Positions 37,395 to 49,288 of a DNA stretch of 64,000 bases are shown here, in pieces. The DNA is taken from assembly GCA_028554755.1 (NCBI GenBank), contig JAPTOF010000014.1:8184001-8248000 (forward strand), given 5' to 3'. Positions within the stretch are counted from its first letter, which is position 1; each line of letters starts with the position of its first letter. The DNA comes from Cordia subcordata (lineage: Eukaryota > Streptophyta > Magnoliopsida > Boraginales > Cordiaceae). The notes beneath the pieces are model-generated. The model was not told the DNA's origin. It did no database searches and saw only the letters and a program-made list of their open reading frames with translations. The position numbers and the translations under genes are program-made.

Positions 37395-37722
37395 TGTTGA
37401 ATGTGGCCCGTATTCTTGGCCAACAAGAATAGCAAATTACCTTTTGTGTACATTACCTTATTAGCTTATTACCTTTCTAGCACATAATTAATTAGTTGCC
37501 TCTTTTGCTTAATAGGTTTTAGGAAACCTTTGCACTATAAATATGTGGCAATACTCATTGTGTTAATGGTGTGAGAGAAACCAAAGTAAGCCTTGTAGTA
37601 TTCGTGATCAATAATAGAATTGTTCTCTGCTGTCCGTGGACGTAGGCTTTAAGGCCGAACCACATAATTCTTGTATCCGTTTTCTTCTCATATTCTTCAT
37701 ATTTTCATGTTTTTCCCCAACA
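37395..37722 (+). repeat. 3' LTR of the copia element
   Basis: 328 bp, starting TGTTGAATGTGG and ending CCCCAACA. It is preceded by the purine-rich AAGGTGGAGA, a weak polypurine tract. It is aligned with the 5' LTR over its full length. Confidence 0.93.
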
Positions 37723-38338
37723 ATTTCTATTCTACTCTTCCCCATCTTTCATTGCCAGGATCCACTCACTTGTGATGCTTTTGATCCTTTTTCCAATTGT
37801 GGTTGCAGAGGAGAAAAGGTAGTTATTTTCTCCACTTGTTCAAGCCATAGACCTAGAATACCCGTCTTTTCTTTTAAGATGTTTCAACCATCTAAAATAC
37901 AAATTTCTTTAGCCCATCCTCTATCTAAGTTGATGAATCCCGTTGAATTCATTCTTGTTTTTCAATATCTTGGTCTACTGGCAATCTCTACCACGCTGGT
38001 GTGTTGTTCAGGTCATGTGAGTGTGGTGGTGGTCCGTCTTCGAATGTCCCCTAGGGATGCTGTTGGAATGTGCTATGTTAAAGGACCTTCAATGTCGAGG
38101 ACGGACTAATGCGCATTGGTTTCAGTGTTAAAGGACCTTCAACGTCATGCTGAGGTGGTGTTTGATGGTTTTTTGTCTAGGAAAATAGAACTACCATGTA
38201 ATAGGCTCAATAATTTGCCTCATTCGTCCTTTGGAACACCTAGTCAACCAGAACATGATTTAATGTACTTTGATATATTGTTCTAATGAAATTTCTTTCC
38301 TTTTCGAACAAAAAAAAAAAAATGCGAAGTACATAGAA

Positions 38339-41300
38339 GAATGGGTTAATGTGCTATAGAAAACATGGATTCTTCCGTGTCTAACATGCAGGATTAATTT
38401 AATTTAAAATTTTGTATTGAATTGTACGGAACTAAATTCTTATTGCTTTTGCTCTTAAGTCCGCCGTCAATAGAAAACCACCTCATTAGATCAAGTATGT
38501 TAAAAGCAAAGAAAGAAAATTAATCTAACGTTGAGTAATAAAAGAAATTAATTTAATGAACCGTGCTAAATAGTTAAGAAGTGCTTGGCCAAAAATTGTC
38601 AAAATGCTTTTAAGGCAAATAAAAAGACTTTTTTATCCTAAGTTATAATTATTTATATACATTCTCTCCCTTCGTTATAACAATACTTTCTCTCTCTCCT
38701 CATTTCTCTTTCTTCTTATTACAATTCTTTCTCTCTCTTATCATTATCTCTTTCTCTTTCTTCATTTCTCTCTCTTATCATTATCTCTTTCTCTGTCTTC
38801 ATTTCTCTCTCTTAAACCAAGACACTACTTTCTCCCTCTCTCCCCTCCCCCCTCCCCTCATGTGTCTAACTACTTACTTACATTTTTTTTTTTTAATATT
38901 TGCCTTTTATCCTTCCAAAATTTGACTTTATAAAATTCAAATAAATTTTCCTCTAAAAAATTACTTATTGAATAGAAGTAAATTTATACAATCGTCTACA
39001 ATGTATTATTGTCTTTTACATTGTAATAATATTATGATCATAATTTTAATATTATGATCATAATGTAAGTTTATAAAATAATATAATTATAACAGATTAT
39101 TTATTATATAATGGTTATAAAATTATTTTACTACAAGAAAATTTTATATGTGATATTTTTAGAAAATGGTTGTTTAGGTAGAGCAACAGATCAAAATATT
39201 GCATACCATTTTCTACCCATTTTACATGTAAGAGGCAAAACTGAATTTTTTTTATTTTTAAATCCTAAAATACAAAGTCTGTGGCACGTTAGTGAGATGG
39301 AGAATAATAAGTGGCTAAAATTACTTTTTCTATGGTAAATAAATATAATAAAGGGAAAAAAACAAAAAACATATTACGATAAGGTAGAAAAAAAGACATA
39401 AAGTATATAATAGAAAAAAAGTCATTTTAATAATTAATCATATAATTTATAACATTATTTGATTAAAAGTAAATTTTAATAATTAACAATGCAAGCCACA
39501 TGTATTACTAAATATATAATATATTTTCTTATTTTTCAAAAATGAGTCTTTGTTACTTATAAATCATACACATTGGGTTTTTAACACGTCACTTGTTAGA
39601 GTAAACCATCACAATAACCAAAAGATTCACATTTTGTTTCACTTCTCTCTATAAATTCTTTATTTTCAAATCATAATAATATTATTTGGTTAAAAACAAA
39701 ATTTAATAATTAACCATGTAAATTAGTTTTACGTTGAATTAAACTAATGATCTCTTTTCAAATTTATTAAATGAGTATTCCTTAGTTATATATGATAAAC
39801 ATTGAAACTTTAACATGATTCATCAAATGAGCCAAAACAAAGATAATAATGAAAAACTTCACATTTCTTTACTTACCTCTATCAATTTTTCTATTTTTTT
39901 CTTTCTCTTGAATCATAATTATATTATTTAGTTAATAATAAAATTTTATTAACTAACCATAGAAATCGATAATGATCTATTTCTAATTTTACAAAAGAAT
40001 GATTCTCCCTTACTGATAGATAAAAAAAATAGTGAAATTTTAACATGATTAATAATAAAAAAATATTTTAATTTTACATTTGACGCTAATGCAAAATAGA
40101 AATATTATATACTTTTCACTTAATAAAAAAATTCAACCCGTACAAAGCATGAATATCGAAAATACTAGTGTGCTAATATAAAGTTGTTATAGCATAATCC
40201 TTGTTAGTTGTTAGTTAGTCAAAACAAAAAACTGGAGAAATATTTCTTTGCTGCGAGAACACCCTAGTGGCCATTTTTCTTATTTGAAAAGTCAAAACTT
40301 TTTTAGTACACACAAACAAAATTTTTCTAGTATATACACACACACATACATATATTAGATCAATTCTCCATTCTCTTTCTTGGTCACCAAGCAACTTATA
40401 ATTTTCTTACTTTTTTCCTTTTCTAAAAGAAAAGAACAAAATTCTTGTTGGCAATTCTATTAAGTGGGAACTAATAATTTATGAAAAAATAAACACCCAT
40501 TTAGACATTCTTAATTTGTATATTTAAGGTTGTAAAATCCTAGACCAACCAGTTTTTCTTTTCCAGCTGAATATATAATACTTCTCATTTCGCTAAAAAG
40601 ATCATATGAATTTTTTCCCCAAAAAACAAATACACTTAAATAGTTTTGTAGGATACATAAACTAAAGTAATTTTGTTTATCTTAAGGTTGTAATTAAGTC
40701 ATATTCCAACTAGATTTTGATTTCCTATCAACATAGGCAATTAGTCCGAAAGAACATTTTTAGCTTGCTCCTTACTTTCATGTGGTTGTACATTTTTATT
40801 CTGAATGGTGTATTTTTTTTTTTTTTCAAATGTCCAAAGTTATCTTTTTATACAACAAACACTAAACATTGACCAATTAACATGGATAATTTTGTTATTC
40901 AATTTTAAAATTGCTTTTCTCTCGTACATACGATTTTAAACTCTAACTAGAGTATATCCCATGCAATGCTTATAAGAAATGTGTACTTTTAATATTTTTA
41001 TTTTTATTGATGACCAATTTTCACATTTTATGTGATCCTAAAATATAAATATATCTTTTTAAAATATAATTCTTGGTAAGTTTTCAATACTAATTATAAT
41101 TTTATCAGAGATTTTCAGTATTTGATAAAACCTTTGATTGTATGTCGTGAAAGACAATAGAATCACAACATGTAGAAAAATACATTCCATTTTTTCATAA
41201 TCATTTTTCTTTATTGTGGTATATAATTTATTAATTCCAGTGAACATACTTAATTATTGATTTAATTAATGTCTAAAAGTAAAGCCCATTAATTATTCTC

Positions 41301-42085
41301 ATACTTCTTTTGAGCAAAATTCTAGCTTATTTACACGCTTGACAACATTAATTTGTGCTAGGTTATTTAAATTTCACTTTTTAACTAATATGTTGAAATA
41401 TTAATTTGGATTCTGTAAAAAAAATTATATTCTTAAAAACTATTTATACTTTCCACCATGAGAAATGAACTATTATTTCTTCTTTTTTGCCATACAATTG
41501 CGACTACATACACACACATATTTGTATACATACATGTTGGACAATGCATTGGAAATGATAATACACATGTTTGTAGTAGTTAGACAACTAATAATGATGA
41601 AAGAGAAAAGAAAAAGTTACAAAGTTATTCAATAAGGGTGGATATGTCAAAAGATATAACGAATTACATATTTGTCCTTATTTTTGGCCAAGTTTTTTTG
41701 GCCACAAATATTTTTTCTAATTTAATGTACCAAATTGAGGTACAAATAAATGCATATTAAGAAAAATATATGATGTCTAACATCTGTCATAAATTGGGAT
41801 TGCGATACCCATGTCCCAATACTGCTCTCCACCACCGGTTTTTCATCCCAAACCTTTGACCAAACCTTTCTGCAACCACTTTAAGACGCCATTTAGGTTT
41901 TTCTTCTTCCGCCAAACATTTCTAGAGCAAAAATTATCTTGTTTTTTATTGATCGGGTATGTGGAATCAGATTATTCATTTAATTTGTTGAATAGTATCA
42001 CATACCAATGAATTTTTCTTTTCTCTTTCTTCGTTTTTTCTCTTCCATCCACGAGTTTTTGACTTCCAAATTCTGGCAGTACTAA
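38339..42085. other. AT-rich intergenic DNA, no gene recognised
   Basis: Includes a pyrimidine-rich tract of CTCTCT/TTCTTT words at about 38665-38860. The remainder is very AT-rich, with no supported exons. The pyrimidine tract gives only low-complexity frames. Confidence 0.55.
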
Positions 42086-42559
42086 GAGGGTGTTTGGTTT
42101 AGTTTTTTTTCTGATCAAATCTACTTAAAGTCTAATTTAAATTAATGAAAGTATTTATTTTAATTTAAAATGTACTTTTTTTAAGTGGCTTTAAGTAATA
42201 AATAAAAAGCTCTCCAACCTCAACTTTTGCTATTTATGGCTTTAAGCACTTCGAAAAAAAGCAAGTTTGACCAAATCATTTACTATCTTATCCTTACCTT
42301 TTTATTTTTATTACTAAAATATATTTACTCTTTTATCTTATACTTACCTTTTTAAATTCTATTTTAATATCCTTAACAGTTATTTTAACTATATATAACT
42401 TACTTTTCAACCCACTTTAATCAAACATGTAAATACTTATTTTTATAATTACAACTTTTATTCAAACACGTAATTACTTAAAGTTGATAATAAAAAAAAT
42501 CCATTGAAAACCAGAAGTGCTTTAACTAACTTTTTTATAAGCCAAATCCAAACACCATC
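42086..42559. mobile_element. Tourist-like MITE, 474 bp
   Basis: The left end is GAGGGTGTTTGG and the right end, in reverse complement, GATGGTGTTTGG. TAA trinucleotides flank it on both sides (42083-42085 and 42560-42562). No coding capacity. It lies about 540 bp upstream of the storage-protein start codon. Confidence 0.65.
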
Positions 42560-43099
42560 TAAGACTTCATCGTCCAATGGCCCAAAATTATCAACAAGCT
42601 AGGGAGGTATTTATGTGAAGAATCCAATATCATAAATAATGTTCACATCATTTTATTTAAAAAAATTATCAATATTTTATAATTATTAGATGTCCTTCAT
42701 CATAAATAGATCCTTTCCCCATGTATTTGGATTAGAACAGTTATAGTCATCATTGACTAGATCTTAAATATAGTATAACACATAGGTATTTATTTTGCAA
42801 TATTTATTTATAAGTCGCTATATTGCCACAAGTGTTAAATTACGTGTTATATTTTCATTCAACAGAAACGGCTAAACCAGCCCCTAGTTATCAACAATTC
42901 AAACACATGCACAAACTAAATACGCATGCGATATTCCAAATGCCATACGCAATATGCTTTTACTATTCTTTAGTGTCACATCTCAACAAGCTTTTGAATA
43001 TTCTCTGCTTAATTTCCCACATTCGCATAAATATTGATATGAATTATATTACACCTTCGAATAAAGCGCCCTACTTTTGACAAGCAGAAAAAGCCAAAG
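42560..43099. other. Upstream region of the storage-protein gene
   Basis: Presumed promoter and 5' leader. AT-rich; TATA-like words occur (for example near 43025), but I cannot choose a convincing core promoter. Confidence 0.4.
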
Positions 43100-46000
43100 A
43101 TGCATAAACTAATGAAGGCAGGGTTGTTATTAGCATGGCTTGTTGTAATGTTTGTATGGCTCATTAGCTTAGCGGATGGTGCAATTTCTCGAGACGTGAC
43201 CAAGAGGATCGAAGAGGTAAACAAAAAAGGTCCTTATTTGGGCATAGTAGCGCCCAACTCTTTTGAGATGAGCCCTCTCCTCGAGTCTCCGAGCTCTGCA
43301 GCTAGCCGCGACCTCCCTTGCATAGATTTCGCAGGTAAATACAACGTTAGAGGAAATGTTTTCTTGGGAACCGATCTTCTTCTCTATTTAGAGGGTGTTT
43401 GGCTTTGCTTATTTTGGGTGCTTATAAGCACTTAAAAAAAAGTATCTTCTCACGTACTTTTTACTATTTAGGTACTTATAAGCACCAAATAAGCAAAGCT
43501 AAACACCCTCTTATTCTCCCGTTCTTTTAGATGGAATGAGTTGTGAATCGTTGGTGAGTTATTTTAGTAAGTAAAATAGAAGTTCTGCACCGATGTCTTT
43601 TCATTTATGTCATTTATGTCGTTAGATTTTTGAATTTCAAGCTCCCAGGTGAGCTTCTACTTAGAATTCTTCGATTCGCCTCAAATTTCTGTATAACAAA
43701 AAAAGAATGGGTTTCTAGACATGCAAATTTTGACTGACGACTTGAGTTTTTTCAGAATATTTTTATATAATGGGCTTGATGTTTTAAATTGATGTCAATG
43801 GGTTAGTTTGTTTTTCGGATATGAAGAGGCTCTTGTTTTATCAACCTTTCTTTATGTAGGAGATTTAAGGCGAATTAACATTTGAACCTTAATTAACCCG
43901 AGGGCTCCTCTGGTGGGTTAAAATTCATGATCGTTTACGATACATTTTCTTAATATATGTCAGCGTTTCTGTTATAATATATAATTGTTTCACATAAAAA
44001 TTGTAAATTTTAAAACCATTATGTAAGATTTTTTCCTCTAATAACAACTAATTGCTTAACAGCTTGTCAGATTGGATTAAATCTCTAATACCACAAGTAA
44101 AACCACTGCTTCAGTATGACTAAAGAATTAATGTGAAGCATATGAAACCATTAAAATCACCTTTGATTAATATGAAGTTGACCAGTAAAATCTAAAATAT
44201 TGTTTATGGTGATCCCTTTCAATTGGGTCCAGCTACTTCATCTCATATTATTGTTATTTTTAATGGTTTGATATGCAACGAGTAGGGCTTATTTAAAATA
44301 TTAGGATAAGTTCTTTGGGGGCTTAGCAAAGTTTTTTCATTTCAAGGGAGACCAAAGGCTAATTATAATATGTATTTAGTGGGAATTGATCTCTAAAAAA
44401 ACTCACATTAAAGGTGAGAAACATATCACTTGACCACTACGTCTTAAAACTAAACCCTCCCCCGCTAGGATTAGAGCGTTTAGGTTAGCTTGTCTCATTA
44501 AGAACCACCATGCAAAAGCTAGAGAAGAAGAAGGATCACTTAGTTTGTCTTTGCCTACCATGACAAGTTGTTAAAGTTTCTTCACATGATTTTGATTTTC
44601 AAAAACATAAAATATCTCATGCCACAATTTTATAAAAATTCTAACAGTTTCAGACATAAACATTTTGTTCTCTTTGCAGGAAAAACGTTTCGTGTAGGAA
44701 CCATGGGAAATAAGAAAGTCATAATTGTCATGACAGGATTGGGCATGGTAAATTATATTGAAAACTAATATCTAAAAATATTAATTGTTATTGTAATTCT
44801 CACGATTCATATTAACATCATCGATCTCTTAGCTTAATGCAGGTAAAACAACACAATTACTTATAAGTTTCTTCAAGATTAGTGGAGTTCTTCACGTTGG
44901 AATTGCAGGCAATGCAAACCCTGAACTCCAAATAGGTGATGTAACTATTCCACACTATTGGGCTCATACAGGCCTCTGGTATTGACAGGTATAAATTAAA
45001 GGCATATAGTTTCTAATTAACTGCATGATATTTAACTATAGAGTAAAATGCATTTTTCTCTTTGTGTCTTATCAAAATTACAAAATTTCTTGTGGTTTTA
45101 AAACTCATTAACACCTCTATGGTAAAAAAAAAAAAATTGTTGGTGATGACCCCCTCCCCTTCTCAATGCTTCAAAGATTAATGTTACACAAAACATCAAA
45201 TTTTGAGAGTTTTGCACAACATTCTTCAAAGTATAAGGAGTATCAGCAAGTTTTAAAACACAAATTTTATGCAATTTTGACAAAATACAAGAGTGTAAAA
45301 TGTATTTTATACTTAAATATATATAAGTTTGATAATGGAAAAAGATTAGGCAAAAAATTAAATTTTGACCGTCAAAGTCGTTGTATGATTCTCCGCTTGC
45401 CAACTACCAAATTAAATCGCGTAGGCCATGCAGAAAAGAGTTAAGACTTAGGATGAGAGTTGTTTTCGAGGAATGGACCACCTCCTCATCAGAAAACAGA
45501 TTCTTCCATGAAGTTGTAAGACCAACAGGATTATACCATTATAATTGAGAAGGGCCAGAAAAAGATATTTTTGTTAATGAATGGTAAGTAGGACTAAAGT
45601 GAATTTAGTCATAGTTAATTTTGTTTGGCCTCTTTGTGAAATTTCCGCTATTGAAGAGTAGAGGTTATAGAAAATAGTTTCCTATAAAAGTGTTGCCAAA
45701 TAAAAATTCTTTTTTAGAAAATTTATTTGGATTGATTTTTTTTTCTTTTTTTTTTTTTGGGCTAAGTTTGGATTGACTTTTTTTAATTGGAAAAAGAAAG
45801 TACCTTTTTGAATTGGCCTTTTTAATTAAAAAAAGAGTACTTTTTCTTATTTCAAAATTCAAAAAATTGAACTTCTCAAATAATTATATATATATATATA
45901 TATAAACTTATAGAAAGTATTTTTAAATATCTAAAAAATGAACCAGTCAAAACCTTACTTGGGCTAACTGATTTTATCAATTAAAACTACTAACAACATC

Positions 46001-47278
46001 AAGAGTTCTTCGAAAATTTTATAGTTCTAATTAATAATACTTTATAGACACCATCCTTGCACCCTTAAACATCACCTAGTCATCACATAATTATGCTTTT
46101 TCTAGTTATGTAATTGCTATATCTAATCTGATATCAACAAATCTTAACTATCTCTTGCATTGATATTGGTCAATGCAACAACTTCATTTGAGCAGAGGCA
46201 TGGGGATGGGCCTGACAATGAATTGTCATTAGAATCAAATGGAGACTACACAAGAAGAATTGGTTACCTAAACTTCTCCGATTACAGCAATGTCAGGAAA
46301 AATGAAAAATCCTCAGACAACCTCCTGAATAGTGTATGGTATCAACCTGAAGAGATCTTTCCCATTGATGGACATTCTGAGACCAGGCAGCATGCATTTT
46401 GGGTTCCTGTTAACAAGATGTACTTTTCACTTGCAGAAAAGCTCGAGGTTAGATTATTATTATCATTTTGCATAAGCTCAGACATTAAATTTGTTAGGGG
46501 TGAATGATTTATTTGGTTCCCTATTTTTATCTTTTTGGCAATAGGGTCCATTATTTCAAAGCGTGATAAATTCAGTCCCTTATTAGTCCTGAACTCCAAA
46601 AAGGTTAAGAAATTAATGGCGTTAGGACTAATGCTATCGCAAATTAAAGAGATAATAAAGAACTAATGACGTCAAAAATTACAAAATATAAGGGACTGAC
46701 AGTGTCACAAATTGCAAAGGTAAAAGATTAGAAAATGTTATCCTTTTGCCTTTTTTAATTTAGGATTAATTGCATCACTATTGGAAAAATAAGTGACTAA
46801 ATTGTTGTGTTTTAAAGATAAATAACTTAATTCTCAAAAGGGTCAAAGATAAGAGAATAAATGAGTCATTTGCCCAATTGTTAGTTGTATTTTATAAAAG
46901 AACTTGATTACGTAAAACAAGCTTAATGTTTTGATCACATAGGATATGAAGTTGGAAGCTTGTGTCAATGCTTCGACTTGTTTACCAAGACCACCTAGAG
47001 TGATAAGGGTAGAAAGAGGGGTTAGTGCTAATGTCTTTGTAGACAATAGTGCTTATAGGGAGTTTCTGCATTCCCAATACCAAGCAAACCCAATAGATAT
47101 GGAAAGTGCTGCAGTGGCCCTGATCTGTCTTCAAGAAAGAACACCTTTTATTGCATTTAGAGCTCTCTCTGATTTAGCTGGTGGAGGTTCTGCTGTGTCC
47201 AATGAAGCAGCTGAGTTTGCACCATTGGCTTCTCAAAATGCAGCTCAAGTTTTAATAAGATTCACTGGCTTATTGTGA
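43100..47278 (+). CDS. Bark storage protein A-like (nucleoside phosphorylase superfamily), 5 exons, interrupted by one in-frame TGA
   Basis: Vegetative/bark storage proteins are secreted or vacuolar relatives of bacterial MTA/SAH nucleosidases (PNP/UDP phosphorylase fold). Exons: 43100-43334, 44680-44747, 44833-44988, 46196-46447, 46943-47278. All introns are GT-AG, and the join totals 348 codons plus stop. Residues 7-26 form a hydrophobic signal segment. Conserved blocks include MTGLGMLNAG, GVLHVGIAGNANPELQIGDV, YWAHTGLW, GDGPDNEL, QHAFWVPVNK, PIDMESAAVAL and ALSDLAGGGS. Codon 152 (44983-44985) is TGA where the family has Trp (TGG), so translation would stop after 151 residues, before the C-terminal half of the domain. 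No alternative GT-AG choice nearby that I tested restores the frame. Everything else is open, so this may be a recent pseudogene, a null allele or a sequence error. Introns 1, 3 and 4 hold mobile-element-like repeats. Confidence 0.88.
43391..43510. mobile_element. Tourist-like MITE in storage-protein intron 1, 120 bp
   Basis: Its left ~40 bp (GAGGGTGTTTGGCTTTGCTT...) and right ~40 bp are near-perfect inverted repeats with a short unpaired centre. TTA lies at 43388-43390 and 43511-43513. It starts only 57 bp after the exon 1 donor site, so the intronic RNA would form a strong hairpin. Confidence 0.85.
45042..45312. mobile_element. Possible foldback element in storage-protein intron 3
   Basis: GTAAAATGCATTTTTCTC... 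at the left is mirrored on the right by the reverse complement of ...GTGTAAAATGTATTTTATA, and the similarity extends about 60 bp inward to GGTTTTAAAAC. The limits and target duplication are unclear. Confidence 0.4.
46497..46875. mobile_element. Mutator-like MITE in storage-protein intron 4, 379 bp
   Basis: Inverted ends: GGGGTGAATGATTTATTT on the left and GGGCAAATGACTCATTTA in reverse complement from the right, with similarity extending about 45 bp. Flanks AATTTGTTA and AATTGTTAG look like an imperfect 9-bp target duplication. It begins 50 bp after the exon 4 donor. Confidence 0.5.
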
Positions 47279-48193
47279 TCATGATTTGGGAAAGGTATAA
47301 CTATTATCGTTTTTTTATAATTGCTTGTTGCATTTGTAAGCTAAGCTTCAGTTTGTAGCTATGATTTCAGATTTTTTGTACTTCGTTCTCATATTTCCTT
47401 TGGCAACTTTGTGCTGATTGAAAATAGTTGAATATTTACATTTGATCTAAATGGTCTTATTCACTTCTTCATTTTATGCCATTAGATTTTTTTTCTTTCT
47501 TTCTTTTTCTTTTTAAAAAAAAAAAGGATCAAAAGTGGTCAATTCATCACTTACCTTCACAGATATTGATGACTCGAATTGAAAACCTATAGTTTAGTTA
47601 GGCTTAGATGGCAAGTTTTAGCCTAACAAATTGTGAATTAAGATTCTCTCGTATCAAAACTTTTCTTATACTGATATGAGAAAAATGTCACCATTTATAG
47701 GTAGAGAAAACATCTCATCCATCCATGTTAAATTTTTTTTCAAAAAAAATTTCTCTCTCCCATTACTCACTTTTTTTCAAGATTTGTCTCAAATAAATGG
47801 TTGAAATAACTTTAACACATGAATAGTTGATATGATCCTCTTATATTAATATGAAAAAAGTTTTGATATGAGAGTATCCTGATCCACAAGCTGTACATAT
47901 TCAAAATGCAAGTTTCAGTGGAATGAATTGTTACTAAAAGTGCATCTCACCCTAAAACTTTGGACCGCAGATTATCATAGTTAGAAACCTCCCTACACTA
48001 TAAAAAATAAAGTCAATAGTTATACATGTTTTGTCTCCTAGTTATATTTACAAGTATAACAAAATTAACTAGTTATGCCTTGCCCAAACATTAAGATTTT
48101 CACTGTAACTAAAACTTTATGCTACATTTGGAAGCATAGTGAACGTTTGTCAAACTTGAAAGCGTAGTTTATAATGTTTGTTATGCTTGAAAG
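47279..48193. other. Downstream region of the storage-protein gene
   Basis: Presumed 3' UTR followed by AT-rich spacer; no other feature recognised. Two similar tracts with CTTATATTGATATGAGAAAA-like words, near 47666-47690 and 47840-47860, suggest a small repeat. Confidence 0.45.
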
Positions 48194-48616
48194 TGTAACG
48201 ACTCAAGCCCAACTACTGGCCTGCCACCACACTTGAGTCTAACCAACTAGCCCAAAATGCTTAAGCGGGTGATGACAATAGTAGTAAACCCAAGTCATTA
48301 TAAAGTGCACACAAAATCTCATAAAGAAGGGATAGGGTGTTACAAACTCCCCCTTTTAAAGACGCGACATCCTCTTCGCGGCCCTAACACAATAACAGAA
48401 TCATAGCCCAGAACCCCAAGCAGCGTGAAATCTACCTAAAACCTGGCTCTAATATCAACTGTAATGACTCAGGCTCAATTATTGGCCTGCCACCACACTT
48501 GAGTCTAACCAACTAGTCCAAAATGCTTAAGCCGGTGATGACAACAGTAGTGAACCCAAGTCATTATAAAGTGTACACAAATCTCACAAAGAACCGATGT
48601 GGGATGGGGTGTTACA
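48194..48616 (-). mobile_element. TRIM (terminal-repeat retrotransposon in miniature), 423 bp
   Basis: Direct terminal repeats 48194-48344 and 48460-48616 start TGTAAYGACTCA and end GTGTTACA. Read on the minus strand, TTGATATTAGAGCC (close to the tRNA-Met primer binding site TGGTATCAGAGC) lies directly inside the upstream repeat (plus 48443-48459). A polypurine tract, AAAAGGGGGAG, abuts the downstream repeat (plus 48345-48361). Flanks GAAAG and AAAAG resemble a 5-bp target duplication. The internal part is only 115 bp and noncoding, as in TRIMs. Confidence 0.8.
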
Positions 48617-49288
48617 AAAAGTATGGTTAATATAATAATAATATGAGCATATGCGCAAAATGAAATTCAAATTTTGTTATATTTTGAGGTATAAGAAATG
48701 CATTTTTCAAATTATTTGCTATCTTTAAAAAAATTAAATAAAAATTTTCAATATCATTATTATGGTTGGAAATATAAAAAATATTTTGTTATACTTAAAA
48801 CCATAGCTAGCTAGAATAAAAATTATCATCTTGCTCTCTGACACTTACTCTAAACGTAAAGAAAGATATATAATTATGGACCTAAAATCTTGTAGTGATA
48901 GGAGACTTTTTTGAAGATTAATTGCGACGCATCTTTCAAAGAGGATAATCAATAAATTGGAACTACAGTTACTTGTAAAAATTCTAAAAGGGCTCTTACT
49001 CCTGGCGGTCTGTTGCAGCTCAATTATTACAGCACTACGGAGGGGGCATTGGCCTTCAAGCATGCTTGCTCTTTGACAGCTCCAGAAGGTTTCTCGAACT
49101 TTATTATTGTGTCCAATCAAGGCAGCTAATCAGAATTTAGCTCATCCTTCATCAATTGACTAGAGTATTGTTACTATTGTACGATGTGCTAAATCCTAAA
49201 CGTACCCTTCTACTTTTCTCACATTAACATGCAATTGCCAATAGATTAAGATTTAATAGCTTGCGAGGATATTGGTTAGTTAACGCTC
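48617..49288. other. Intergenic DNA, nothing recognised
   Basis: No gene supported. The minus-strand frame at 48845-49120 has no recognisable similarity. Confidence 0.45.

Larger units (their letters stand above)
32619..37722 (+). mobile_element. Ty1/copia LTR retrotransposon, decayed, 5.1 kb
   Basis: Two 328-bp LTRs with TG...CA ends flank gag, protease, integrase, reverse transcriptase and RNase H, in that order, which is the copia arrangement. By hand count the LTRs differ at about 26 positions (roughly 92% identity), mostly transitions. The flanks ATTTA (32614-32618) and ATTTC (37723-37727) look like a 5-bp target duplication with one change. At least a dozen in-frame stops and two frameshifts make it non-autonomous. 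It sits inside an older poly(A) retroposon. Confidence 0.92.
32012..38338 (+). mobile_element. Poly(A) retroposon (LINE-like fragment or retrocopy), split by a copia element
   Basis: AAATGCAAAGTACATAGAA (32012-32030) recurs as AAATGCGAAGTACATAGAA (38320-38338), a 19-bp target duplication with one mismatch. The second copy directly follows a 13-A tail (38310-38322). Without the copia insert the body is about 1.18 kb. The 5' part is T/C-rich. The frame across about 32470-32618 is open and protein-like but has upstream stops, and I do not recognise it. It may be a truncated LINE or a processed gene copy. Confidence 0.65.

Noticed and set aside
37636..38109. 157-aa open frame starting in the copia 3' LTR
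   Set aside because: It starts inside the LTR and runs into the flanking poly(A) retroposon; the junction was created by the insertion.
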